DNA of 64,000 nt, taken from NCBI GenBank assembly GCA_963575745.1, contig CAUYUJ010017924.1:35001-99000 (forward strand). The letters are read 5' to 3'. The notes below the pieces were generated by a model. The model saw only the letters and a program-made list of their open reading frames with translations, searched no databases and was not told the DNA's origin. The stretch's first letter is position 1; each line of letters starts with the position of its first letter. Shown in pieces: positions 52,800 to 62,637 of this stretch. The DNA comes from Prorocentrum cordatum (taxonomy: Eukaryota; Sar; Dinophyceae; Prorocentrales; Prorocentraceae). Position numbers and translations under genes: made by a program.

Positions 52800-53700
52800 G
52801 TTGGTTCCCCCCCCCTCTCCCCCCCCCACAACCTCCTTATCACCCGAAGGGTGGTCGTACAGGTATTGGTAGTAATGATGCTGCATTGGACCCCCATGCT
52901 GTCTGATCTGTCGATTCGACGTGCTGATTCAATCACCGTCGCAAAAGTACATGTTGTTAGAGTGCATGGGGGAGTAGTAGAGGCGTCTGCTCGAACTGCT
53001 GGAGAGCAACGATGATGTTTCCTTGTGGAGGGTTCGACTCATTTTGCCTGAGTTCCTTGTGCATGTTCAGGCAGCAGATGTCCCAACCTATGAACCTGGT
53101 GAGACCCCAATTTAGCTCTACTCCTTTCCTTTGCTGAAAGTCTACGCATGCAATCCAACACCATTGGATGTAATAGAGTGAAGCAGCGCATTCTAACACA
53201 GTCTGTTCAAACATGCGTAGCGTAGCAAATAGTATCACATCGCCGCCTAGCATATCATGGCATGAACGCCGAACATTATTGCTTGACATACGTCCATCAT
53301 ATCATGCTGTAGTATGGCATGAACTTATCGCATCACGTAGTAGCATTCGGCCTACACAGATATCCTTACTTAGCTGACTGTATCATGATCCGGCGCAGTA
53401 AACCATGGCACACCACAGCACACCGCAGCATATGAGATTGCATCGCGTAGCAGTTCATAGGCAGAGCTTCGCCTAGCATAGCAATATATAGCATGACATT
53501 CTACGGTACACTTACGATCGCAGACAAAGGCAGAGCATGACAGAGTTATGCAATGCAGAGCAATGGAACCCCGAGGATCTCCCTCCGAACCCCGAGGAGC
53601 TGCCGTGGCACCTTCTTCGAGGATAGGCGGGGAGGGAAGCAACAGCCACCATCACTCTTGCACAGAGAAGCAGGAACCCCTCAGGCAAAGCCTACTTTCT
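52800..53700. other. No gene seen
   Basis: Lower-GC sequence rich in GCATAGCAT/CATATCATG words (53200-53510). Nothing else recognised. Confidence 0.4.
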
Positions 53701-53701
53701 G

Positions 53702-53905
53702 CTGGATCGAAATTGGTACCGAAAGGACGGGGACGAAGTCCGACTGCAGTTCCTGCCGATCTTGATCTTGCCCATTATGAACAGGACTCGCTGTCGGTGT
53801 CCCGGCGGACGTTGCCGATTTGAGGCAGAAGGTCGCCTGCCACCTGGCAGCCGCCGTTGCCTTTGCAATTTTTGCCGTACCCGTTTTTGGGTGTCCATGC
53901 ACTCT
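53702..53905. repeat. Foldback family F7, copy 3
   Basis: ATTGGTACCGAAAGGACGG ... TGCAGTTCCTG ... GGACTCGCTGTCGGTGTCC ... GAGGCAGAAGGTCGCCTGCC ... TTTTTGCCGTACCCG...GGGTGTCC. The outer arms are inverted. Confidence 0.75.
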
Positions 53906-54149
53906 GCGTCCCATAGCGCTGGGGGGCGGTGCCACCCCCGCCGACACCCGAAAAGAAGGCCCCCGCCGCGGACAGATCTTGCGCGCCCAGGGCGCCCCGA
54001 CCCCATGCGACGAGGCAAGGCTGACCCCCGTTCGGGGGGGGTACCCGCTTCGGGGGCAGCGCTAGGAGGGGATGAGGCTCGGAGGGGCACCGTCGGCCCC
54101 CAATCGCCCCTAGATCGCCGATAGGGGCCTACCGCCGAGGTATCGGACG

Positions 54150-54275
54150 CCGCCGCCGCCGACGACGACGACCACGACGAAGACGACAACGCCGACGCCG
54201 ACGCCGACGTCGACGCCGACGCCGCCGCAGCTGCCGCTGCCGCCGCCGACGACGACGACTACGACGACGACGACG
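54150..54275. repeat. (GAC/GCC)n tract
   Basis: GACGAC/GCCGAC triplets a short distance before RACK1 exon C. A GATCGCCGATAGGGGCCTA block of the 36.9-kb family precedes it at 54113. Confidence 0.85.
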
Positions 54276-54394
54276 TTCACACTTCCCCACGCACGCTTGT
54301 GAAAGTACGTCGTGTGATTGGGGACGGCTGCGCTCGTGCCGGTCGATGCAGCCCCTGGCCGGTCGATGCAGCCCCTGCCGGCCTCTGCCGCGAG

Positions 54395-54437
54395 GCTCTG
54401 GGACCTGAACACCGGCGCCACTGCGCGCACTTTCCAG
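54395..54437 (+). CDS. RACK1: RACK1 exon C (WD40 blade 2/3 junction)
   Basis: Only 43 nt. Its first G completes Arg begun in exon B. It then reads LWDLNTGATARTFQ, the universal end of a WD40 blade and the expected RACK1 continuation (LWDL..G...R.F.GH). The acceptor is AG at 54393-54394 and the donor GT at 54438-54439. A 14-residue exon would be missed by most gene finders; identification rests on exact fit of order, phase and sequence between exons B and D. Confidence 0.9.
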
Positions 54438-54484
54438 GTGGCGCATCCATTCTGTGTTACATACGTTCCTCTTCTCCGTAACGT

Positions 54485-54665
54485 TTAACCGATTTAAAAC
54501 GATCTTTATCCCCATCCCCATCCCGATCCCGACCATCCCACCACACCAGTTTGGGATATACCCCTCGAAACCCAAAGGAAGCAGCCTATATCCCCATCTG
54601 GGGGGTTAAATCGGCCCGTGGCGCCCAGGTCACGCTGGTGTGGATAGGGGTCGGTTAAACGATGC
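54485..54665. repeat. Interspersed repeat F8, copy 3
   Basis: CCCATCCCCATCCCGATCCC ... CAGTTTGGGATATACCCCTC ... TATCCCCATCTGGGGGG ... GGATAGGGGTCGGTTAAACG, as at 31998-32165. Confidence 0.75.
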
Positions 54666-55284
54666 TCATCTTCGCATCTTCGGTTGACACCTCCCTTCTC
54701 CCGTCCATTTGGTCTTCAATGTTTCCCGGCTCATGAGTGTTAACAAATGTTGAATCGTTTTTTTCATGTTGGTCGTGTGGTGAGTGCTGATGTTTGCATT
54801 CTCATGCGCCTTTTGGGTATCCTGGCGGTCGGCTTTCTGTTTCTGTGGTCATGGGCGGGGGTTTCGGGGAGAGCCCGTGCATGTCATGTCATTTGGTTTG
54901 CGTTGAAAGGACAATACATGCTAGATGCATGAATGCCTCAGTTTCATGATGAGCGCTATGATCAAAGGTTCTCGCTCGAGTTAGTTGCAAGAGTTACGTC
55001 TGCAATCAGTTCTTCTGCTATCTTTTACTGGCACGAAGGGTTTGCAAGCTGCACTGCCTGGTGGTAGGTCCTCGGTGATCAATCAGTTCTTGATGGAACA
55101 GATTTGCGATTTCATGTTGCCTTGGGCCAGAGCTTTGCCGACCTCTTGCCCCGATAGGTTGTCTCTGCCCCCTTCACCCTCTGCGTCCCCTTCGCCCTCC
55201 CTGTCTCCCTCTCCCCCCTCTGCCTCTTCCTTCGCCCGTGTCCCTCTGTCCCTCCCCGAGGAACAAGGGGGAGGGGGAGGAGGA

Positions 55285-56298
55285 GTGGGATGATGATGAC
55301 GACGACGATGACGTTGACGATGACGATGACGACGATGAGGATGAGGATGAAGAAGATAATGATGATGATGCTGATGATGCTGCTGCTGATGATGATATTG
55401 ATGATGATGATAGTGGTGGTGGAGGTGGTGGTGGCGGTGGTAGTGGTGGTGATGATGATGGTGGTGGTGGTGACGGTGATGGTGGCGACGATGATGATGG
55501 CGGTGTTGAGGATGTTGATGTTTATAATTCTGTTCCTGACGCTGATGATGATGCTGCTGATGATGCTGATGATGCTGCTGCGGCGTACGATGATTATACT
55601 GGTTGTGTTGATGGTGAGGACAAATTGGATGACGACAATGCCATTGCTGATAATGCTGCTGCTGATGATGGTGATGACGACGATGATGATGATGGCGACG
55701 ATGCTTGTGATGGCTATTGTGATGGCGATGCTGATGAGATCGATGATGGTGTTGATGCTGATGACGATATCATTGTTGTTAATGCTGTCGATGCCGATGC
55801 TGCTGCTGATGCAGATGATGCTGATGATGACGAGAATGATTATGCTGATGTGACGACGAGGATGATGCGGATTACGCCCATACCCATGATTATGCGTACA
55901 GTGTCGATGATGCTGATGCTGCTGACGCTGATGATGACGAGAATCATGACGATGACGATGACGGTACCAATGTCGATGATGATGCTGATGAAGATGATGT
56001 CGATGATGACAAAGACGACGACGATACTGATACCGATGATGATGATGCTGGATGCTGATGATGATGCTGATGATGCTGATGCTGATGCTGATGATGATGA
56101 TGATGATTGCGCTGCTGCGGCTGCTGCTGTTGCTGATGATGCTGGTGATGATACTGCTGGTGATGGTGATTGTGATGATGCTGCTGATGATGATGCGGAT
56201 GATGCTGATGCTGATGCTGATGTTGCTGATGATGATGTCGATGATTATAATAACGATGCTAATGCTGTCGATGCTGATGATGATGCTGGTGTTGATGC

Positions 56299-56355
<57 letters not shown>

Positions 56356-56362
56356 GTAGGAT

Positions 56363-56393
<31 letters not shown>

Positions 56394-56876
56394 CTGATGA
56401 TGGTAATCATGATGAGGATGACGATGCAACTGATGACGATGATGCTGATGTTGGTTTTGGTGGTAGTGGTTGTGCTACTGCTGCTGATGCTGCTTCGGAT
56501 GATGATGGTGATGGTGAGGTTGGTGGTGGTGGTGATGATGCTGCTGCTGATGATGATGATGATGACGATAATGATGCTGCTGCGGCTGCTGCTGCTGCTG
56601 CTGATGATGTTGATGCTGATGCTGATGACGATGACGATGACGATGACGATGATGCTGCTGATGAGGATGACGATGACGCTGATGATGATTACGCTTCTGC
56701 TGCTGATGATGCTGATGATGATGATGATGATGGCGATGCTGATGCTGCTGCCGCTGCTGGTGAGCCGCTGGCGACGATGATGCTGATGATGATGCTGCTG
56801 CTGATGATAATGATGGTGGTGGTGGTGATGAGGATGAGGATGAGGATGAGGATGAGGATGGTGATGATGATGTTGT

Positions 56877-56916
<40 letters not shown>

Positions 56917-57045
56917 CATGATGGTGATGGTGTTGGTGTTGGTGATGGTGATGGTGATGAGGAGGAGGAGAAGGTGGAGGCGGAGGAGGACGAGCAGGAG
57001 GAGGAGGAGGAGGAGGAGGAGGAGGAGGAGGGACAACCATGAAGA
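55285..57045. repeat. 1.75-kb GAT/GCT/GAC trinucleotide tract
   Basis: Degenerate GATGATGCTGATGAC array with short GTGGTG and GAGGAG blocks at the ends. Poly-Asp/Met/Ala frames on + and poly-Ile/Ser/His frames on - follow from the triplets. Confidence 0.95.
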
Positions 57046-57148
57046 TGAGTTGGAGGATGATGAGGAGGAGTACGCAAAGCTGGAGGAGCAGTAGGCGGAG
57101 GAGGAAGAGGAGAATGTTCCGTTCCTGCCGCGCCCCGTGCGCGCGCAG

Positions 57149-57209
57149 GGCCACGCAAAGGACGTGAACAGCGTCGCATTCTCGGGGGACAACCGCCAGA
57201 TCGTGTCAG
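57149..57209 (+). CDS. RACK1: RACK1 exon D (WD40 blade 3)
   Basis: Reads GHAKDVNSVAFSGDNRQIVSG; the F-S-x-DNRQIVSG stretch is diagnostic of RACK1 blade 3. The acceptor is AG at 57147-57148. The donor is most likely GC at 57210-57211, leaving phase 1 for the next exon, which should encode S-R-D-K-T; that exon is not found before 64000. Reading on gives LLAGGRETWW..., which departs from the family. Blades 4-7 must lie beyond the window. Confidence 0.9.
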
Positions 57210-57629
57210 GCCTGTTGGCAGGGGGGAGGGAGACTTGGTGGAGAGGAGGAGGAGGAGGAGGGAGGCGGACGGAGGACGGAGAAGGGACGTCCACGGCTCG
57301 GAGGACGGAGGGGCAGAGGACGGAGCTCGGAGGTGAGAGGTGCGGGGGCCGATCTGTGAGTCAGGAGGGGGAGGGCGCGGTGGAGGCGGAGGAGGAGGAG
57401 GAGGAGGAGTCCAGCGGGCCAGGTCGAACGAGTCGGCCGACCCCGCCCACTTCTCCCCCCCAGCAGCTGGACGTCGAGGTTCATGCGGCCCTTCCACCTT
57501 GGCGCGCGGGAGGCGCCGGAGGTCGACCCCACTGCCTGCCGCAGAGTCGGCGGGAGCGTAGTTCTTTGAGAGTCCTGCGCGGAGCATTCGGCGAGACCAC
57601 CACTCGGTGCTGTCGACCACAGCGACGTG

Positions 57630-57850
57630 TCCACTTCGATCCGATCGATCCGATTCGATGTCATTCTGGGGCTTCCGATCCGATTCGATTCCGATCTTCG
57701 GGCGACACCATGCCGCCTGCTGCTCGCATGGCGCTGCTCTGCAATCTGACGCAGCCGATCCGATCCGATTTCGGCTCCGATCCGATTTCCGATTTCCGGT
57801 TCCGATCCTGTCCGATCCGATGTCCCGATCCGATGCTGACCGGTCTTGTG
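57630..57850. repeat. GATCCGATTCGATTC-type tandem repeat
   Basis: Short ATCCGATTCCGATC words in tandem, of the type at 24850-25050. Confidence 0.7.
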
Positions 57851-58039
57851 CGTTTTCCGACACGAGCGGTGAGGACGGCGTGCTCGCCGCTCCGGGGCGG
57901 GAGCGCCACCTGCAGGCGAAGTCTGCGCGGCGCGTGGGCGAGGGCCACGTCTCCTCGCCCCCGCGCGCGCGGCCCTGCGCTGGCGTCCGTCGACCCAGGG
58001 GATTCCCGCTCGGGTCCGTCGGAGACCGCTGAGACGGCG

Positions 58040-58225
58040 AAACCCCCCCCCCCACCCCCAGTCCCGACCCCATTTCCGAAGCCTCGATCCGGGGGTTCGG
58101 GACTGGGGGTGGGGGTGGGTTTTCGGGGTCCAGGAATAGAGAACCCCCCCCCCCACCCCCAGTCCCGACCCCCTAGATCGCGGGCTCGGGGGTGGGCGTC
58201 GGGACTGGGGGTGGGGGTGGGTTTT
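58040..58225. repeat. Two tandem hairpins
   Basis: Each has an AACCCCCCCCCCCCACCCCC arm facing a GGGGGTGGGGGTGGGTTTTC arm, with GTCCCGACCCC / GGGACTGGGG between. First hairpin at about 58040-58117, second at 58141-58225. Confidence 0.75.
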
Positions 58226-58259
58226 CGCCTGCTCAACCGCTATCCGCGGGACTTCTGAG

Positions 58260-58910
58260 GAGCTGACGACAGTGGCGCGACAGTTGTTCCGGGCGCAACA
58301 AGTAACCACAACCGCAACAACATGGATTTTTCTGGAGGGTCCCTCGGTGGTTGTGGCTGTGCTCGATTTGGCTGTCCCGGGACGTCAGATCGATCACAAC
58401 CAGTACTCAGCTGGTTCCGGTGTTCTGACGCTCGTTGGCTCGCACGAGCCATCCCCAACGAGGTGTCCTCGGTGTGGTTGTGGTCGCTTGCTGTTCCCGC
58501 AGTGGCACGCTCGGCAGCGTCAAGGGATGGGGAGTTCCAGCTTCGGTCCGCGCAGGACGTCGCCCCGCGGGACCTCCCAGGAGCTCACGGAAGCGGCGAC
58601 TGCTGCGCGGCTGGCAGCTCTCAGGGTCGGGCGGCGGCCCGCTGGGGCCCGCTCACTCGGGACGCCGCCTGCGCGGGATCTCCCCGGGAGCTCACGGAGG
58701 CGGCGAGGGCTGCGCCGTGGGGGGCCCAGGGAGGCGGAGGGGTCTTGGTCCGGCGGGGCGGGGCGGCCCCGCGAGGGAGGGCCGTGCCCCGTGGGTCCGC
58801 GGGGCCTCCCGGGAGCGCTCGGCGGTGGCGGCAGGTGTCCGACGGAGGCATCTGTGCGCCACCACCGTGCCAGGCCAGGGCCATCCTGGGACCCAGGGTG
58901 GTGCATGGAC
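58260..58910. other. No gene seen
   Basis: GC-rich. A few short inverted words (GGTTGTGGCTGTG near 58350, ACCACAACC near 58305). No recognised product. Confidence 0.4.
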
Positions 58911-58914
58911 TCGT

Positions 58915-59120
58915 AGGCCTCGAGATTGACACCAACACCAATATCGGCGGCGTGCCTCCACCGAGGGATGAGGATTCCGGTCTCGGTGATGGTGGTAATA
59001 TTTTGGCTTCCAAGGTGGCCGAAATATTACCACCAACACCGAAATCTAGGATCATCTTCCCCCTGTGGAGGCAAACCCCTGTGTTGGTGTTGGTGCCAAT
59101 TTCCAGGCCTCCAATGGACT
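58915..59120. repeat. Foldback repeat F12, copy 1
   Basis: AGGCCTCGAG...ACACCAACACCAATATCGG at left is mirrored by ...TGTTGGTGTTGGTGCCAATT...AGGCCT at right. Inner arms GGTGGTAATATTTTGG / CGAAATATTACCACC. Confidence 0.8.
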
Positions 59121-59457
59121 CTCCTGGCCTCGGCCAGGACGGCGTATACACCACGCAAGGGCCAGGATGGCCCCAGCCTGGCACGGTGGTGGTGTGCAGA
59201 GGCCTTCTGCGTAGGCTGGTCCGTGCGGTCCGCGGGGCCGCGCTGCGCGGAGCCTCGCAGCAGCTCACCAAGTCATGTCGCCCACAAGCTGCGCCTCCCA
59301 GAAAGCGGCAGTGGCGCAGTTGGCTGCAGGAGGCAGCGCTTTGGGCCAGGAGGCGAGGCAAGAGACGGGCGGTCGGATCCGTCTGGCATGTTCCAAGAGT
59401 TTATCCCCTACTGGCGTTTCGCTAGAAATTTACATGGAGATGCGAGAATGTTCGCAG

Positions 59458-59660
59458 GCCTAGAGGTCGTGACCCAACACCAATATCGGCGGTGCGCATC
59501 CACCGAGGGAAGAATATCCCGATCTCGGTGACGGTGGTAATATTCTTGTTTCCAAGGCGACCGAAACGTTACCACCAACCCCGAAATCTGGGATCATCTC
59601 CCCCCCGTGGAGGTAGCCCCCTGTTATGGGGTTGGTGTCCATGTCCAGGCCTCCGAATCT
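59458..59660. repeat. Foldback repeat F12, copy 2
   Basis: Same layout as 58915-59120: ACACCAATATCGGCGG ... GGTGGTAATATTCTTG ... CGAAACGTTACCACC ... GGGGTTGGTGTCCATG. The 59121-59457 spacer has no recognised gene. Confidence 0.8.
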
Positions 59661-59765
59661 ATCCCACATGGGGGGGAACGGGGAGCTCGATGACGCCCGG
59701 TCAGACCGCCGTTTTGCCCGAGGCCTCCTCGCAGAAGTTGTGCTCTCGCCTCAGAACATGATTCA

Positions 59766-59926
59766 GGAGGGAAAGAACCACACAGACACAATTAATCGGC
59801 GATCCCCCAGACAATATGGGAAAATATGGGAAGTGGGGGGGAAGACAAAACCCAGAACATGTGGGAAAATATGGGGAACCTTTTTATTTGTGTGTATTTA
59901 TTTGTGTGTCCTGGGGCCCCTTCAAT
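59766..59926. repeat. Interspersed repeat F9, copy 2
   Basis: ACACAGACACAATTAATCGG ... GGGAAGTGGGGGGGAAGAC ... TTTTTATTTGTGTGTATTT ... GTGTCCTGGGGCCCC, as at 15594-15750. Confidence 0.85.
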
Positions 59927-60084
59927 GATGGCCACATCTGTGTGTGTTCTAGACGGCCACGACCCTTGGTGGCATAAAGCCTGCGCTGGGGACCCAGGTG
60001 CGCACGGCCGTGCCCTCGCCCCCTCGTCTGGCGTGTCGCGGGAGGGCTCTCACAGGGGCAGAAGAGGACCACAGACGTCGAGGA

Positions 60085-60285
60085 AGGAAAAACGCCAGAC
60101 ACATACACTTGAGGCGCCCCGCGCGGTTTTTTTTTGGGATCCACGCTGTGCCCCCCCCCCCCCCCCTGGCGGCGCCTCGGGCGCCGCCCCTGGCGCTCCG
60201 CGCGCCAGGGAGGGAGGGTCCAGCGCGGATCCAAGAAGTCCGCGCGGAGCGCCACACGTTTCTGTTGATGGCGTCTTTCTACGGG
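60085..60285. repeat. Foldback family F1, copy 6
   Basis: AAAAACGCCAGACACATACA at left is mirrored by TGTTGATGGCGTCTTTC at right. Centre GGCGGCGCCTCGGGCGCCGCC; right arm GATCCAAGAAGTCCGCGCGG. Confidence 0.8.
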
Positions 60286-60295
60286 GCGTGAGAAC

Positions 60296-60475
60296 GACCA
60301 CAGCCACTGCTTTTCTTTTGATGCCGCCTTCCAGCCCGCAACAACAAAGCAGTGGCTGTGGTCATTTTCGCTGAGCTTGGCACCAGGGAAATGACCACAA
60401 CCGCTGCTTCGGCCGGCTGGCAGGCGGCGCAAACACGAAGCAGTGGCTGTGGTCATTTTCCCGTGCCGCTTTTTC
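60296..60475. repeat. Two tandem hairpins with GACCACAGCCACTGCTT arms
   Basis: GACCACAGCCACTGCTT (60301) pairs with AAGCAGTGGCTGTGGTC (60345). GACCACAACCGCTGCTTC (60393) pairs with GAAGCAGTGGCTGTGGTC (60437). Confidence 0.8.
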
Positions 60476-60489
60476 TTACCAGCCTCGAG

Positions 60490-60615
60490 CGTATCCCTAT
60501 CCCTAAGATTGACACGCCAAAAGGCGATGACAATCTTAGGGATTCGCCCTCAAAAAATAAGGGAATCCCTAAGATTGGCATCGTGATAAGGAGGTGCCCA
60601 GCATAGGGATAGGGA
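60490..60615. repeat. Foldback hairpin with TCCCTAAGATTG arms
   Basis: ATCCCTATCCCTAAGATTG at left. Inner CAATCTTAGGGATTC / GAATCCCTAAGATTG and outer CCTATCCC / GGGATAGGG pair. Confidence 0.65.
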
Positions 60616-60735
60616 TCTGTTCCAGGCTGGTAATTTTCTTCTCCTGCGAGGAGGACCGCACAAGCGTCCCACACAAGGGGGACGGAGAGCCCGAGCCCGG
60701 CAGCCCCTTCCGCTGGAGTTCTCTTCCCCTTTTGG

Positions 60736-60988
60736 TCCATGAATCGTTCCCTCGCCCTCTATTCGGGAGCGGAACAGAAGGGGGTGATCATTGGGGGGGG
60801 AGGGATTTCATGGCGCGGGCCATGATATGTTCACAGATTTCATGGCGCCTCTTCTTATTTCATTACGTCCCTGGCCCCCCTGCTGGGCCGCGCACATGCC
60901 GCCGGTCATGATTTGCACCCCCCCCTCTTGGACACCCCCCTCTTGGTCGCGCCCGACTTTTGATCCATGAATCGTTCCCTCGCCCTCT
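60736..60988. repeat. 27-bp direct repeat flanking a 199-bp insert
   Basis: TCCATGAATCGTTCCCTCG with CCCTCTAT occurs exactly at 60736-60762 and 60962-60988. Between them GATTTCATGGCGC and CCCCCCTCTTGG are also duplicated. It could be a segmental duplication or an insertion with a long target duplication. Confidence 0.75.
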
Positions 60989-61690
60989 ATGCCGGCCACA
61001 CTTTTTGGTCTGGACGGCCAGGACCACTCAGGGCTCGAGCCAAACGGTGTTTTGGCGATCTCGTGGGCCGTTTTCGTTCTGACCTCGTTTTGCAGCAGAT
61101 GTGGAACGAAGACAGAACTAGGGATGACGAAAACAAAACGAAGACGGAAAACACTGTTCAATTCGTTCTGGAAGCACTCTCAGAACAAGGCGTTCACGTG
61201 CACAGTGCCGTGCTCTCACCCCTGTCCAGTCTGCGTCTGTTCTTTCTCTCAGGGCTGCCTGGTCGTGCTTCTCCCACTCCTCGACCCGCCTCTGCTGCAG
61301 TGTGGGTGCTGAGCGCGGGTCATCTTCACCATGTTTTCCTGTATGATTTCCTCAAGCTGTAAGGCCAGGCATCCAGCGCTTCGTAACAGGTGCGCCGATG
61401 GAGGGCGGCTCCTGTAAACGATATGTTCTCGCTCGAGCCTGCCTCAAATGACATGTCTTGTCAGGAGTTGAGGCTGTACGGCAATTGCACGTACTGATGA
61501 CGATTCATGTGCAAACGGGGGACTCTTGTTGCACTATCCTTTGGCTCAAGGATAGTTTTGTCTCACGGTGGAGGCGTTCCAGCTCGGAATATTGTTGCGT
61601 CACGCCGCGGTGGTTCACTCATTCTTTTGATTCTCACCAGCCAGCGGGGATCTCTAGAAGGCAACGCTTGTTTCGAGGTTTGAGTAATGG
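60989..61690. other. No gene seen
   Basis: Mixed composition. CATGTGCAAACG-type sequence near 61510 may be decayed PPR flank. No motif is certain. Confidence 0.35.
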
Positions 61691-61769
61691 AACGCGGCAA
61701 GTCAAACCAGAGGAGGGCAGCACTTCAATTGCTCTCCACGAAGGGATTCGATCATGCGATGGACTCATC

Positions 61770-62093
61770 CCAAACCAGAATGTTGCTGTTATCAGCGCTT
61801 GTAGAGCATGCGGGTAATGGCAACGGGCGCTATCGGTCTCAGTGCGATGTGTGAGCAAGAGATGGAGCCCAATGTTCCACAACGCCGGGATCAGCGCGTG
61901 TGAGGAGGGCGATCAGCGGCAGTGGGCTCTGGCGCTGCTCAGCTTGATGCGGGAGGTGAATCTGGAGCCCGATGCAATCAGCTACAGCACTGGGGTAAGC
62001 GCATGCGCGAAGGGTGGGCAGTGGCAGCAGGCTCTGTCGCTGCTCAGCGGGATGCGGGAGGCGAAGGCCGAGCCCGATGTCTTCTATCCTGCA
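61770..62093 (+). pseudogene. Pentatricopeptide (PPR) repeat fragment
   Basis: Recognisable 35-residue PPR units with dinoflagellate consensus: NVAVISACRACG (61780), then after a shift WQRALS...LSAMCEQEMEPN, then NAGISACEEGDQRQWALALL, EVNLEPDAISYSTGVSACAK, GGQWQQALSLLSGMREAKAE and PDVF. PPR proteins bind organellar RNA. There is at least one frame change near 61865, and it ends where repeat F10 begins at 62094. Either an exon of a neighbouring gene or, more likely, a decayed fragment. Confidence 0.75.
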
Positions 62094-62262
62094 ATATACA
62101 GAGCCGTTTTTAATGCATGCTCCGCGTGCGGATCATGTATAAAACATGCAGGGATTTAGTATTCAAAACAATGAGGAGTTTATGCATACATTTAGTCATA
62201 TATTAATCATGTATTAAAGACCATATGTTTTAAACATCCTATGTATTGAAAACTGCCTTGTA
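62094..62262. repeat. Interspersed repeat F10, copy 2
   Basis: Matches 25283-25455 over about 165 bp: GCCGTTTTTAATGCATGCTC ... ACATGCAGGGATTTAGTA ... CATGTATTAAAG. The junction with the PPR coding sequence is abrupt. Confidence 0.85.
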
Positions 62263-62433
62263 GTGAGCAGCTCGTGGTGCTTTGCTCCGGCGGCAGCGCC
62301 CGGGGCAGAACCCGCCCGGAGGACTCGCCGGCAGGGTCCGTGCCGCCTGGACGGCCCGAGCGAGTCTAAGAGGCCTCCGAATTCGCCGAGGACTCCTCCG
62401 ACACGGCCGAGGACGGCTTCAAGATTAGGCTAT

Positions 62434-62630
62434 CAAAAAGTGACAAAAGTGACATAAACATAGAAACTCGGAGGTCCGCGCGGATTTCTCGGATCGGCGC
62501 TGGGGCCCCCCGGCGGCGCCTCCGGCGCCGCCCCTGACGCGCTCCGCGCGCCAGGGAGGGGGGTCCAGCGCCGATCCGAGAAATCCGCGCGGACCTCTGA
62601 GTTTTTATGCTTTTGCCACTTTTTGTTCCC
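62434..62630. repeat. Foldback family F1, copy 7 (best preserved)
   Basis: Arms of about 60 bp: AAAAAGTGACAAAAGTGACA, then CTCGGAGGTCCGCGCGGATT and TCTCGGATCGGCGCTGG at left; CCAGCGCCGATCCGAGAAAT, CCGCGCGGACCTCTGAG and TTGCCACTTTTTG at right. Loop GGCGGCGCCTCCGGCGCCGCC-like. Confidence 0.9.
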
Positions 62631-62637
62631 CTAGGGA

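Larger units (their letters stand above)
16891..54394 (+). other. RACK1: RACK1 intron 2 (about 37.5 kb, GT-AG) holding a nested gene and two LINEs
   Basis: GT at 16891 to AG at 54393-54394. Contains the nested HAD phosphatase (30526-37186), LINE-2, LINE-3 and large repeat tracts. The start carries CCTCGGAGGAGGG (16906-16918), which contains the inverted-repeat end of the introner family found in the phosphatase gene. No matching right end is seen at the acceptor. Boundaries rest on phase and on the RACK1 protein match. Confidence 0.75.
54438..57148 (+). other. RACK1: RACK1 intron 3 (about 2.7 kb, GT-AG)
   Basis: Contains an F8 repeat copy (54485-54665), unremarkable sequence to 55280 and a 1.75-kb GAT/GCT tract. 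The acceptor follows GTGCGCGCGCAG. Confidence 0.8.

Noticed and set aside
55112-57154. Minus-strand open frame of 680 codons
   Set aside because: Poly-Ile/Ser/His from the GAT/GCT array; the opposite strand carries RACK1 exon D at its end.
1175-57209. WD40 exons belonging to a generic G-protein beta or other WD40 protein
   Set aside because: [14 protein letters not shown] and DNRQIVSG in consecutive blades are specific to RACK1.
60736-60988. Mini-LTR element
   Set aside because: 27-bp repeats lack TG...CA ends, a primer-binding site or a polypurine tract.
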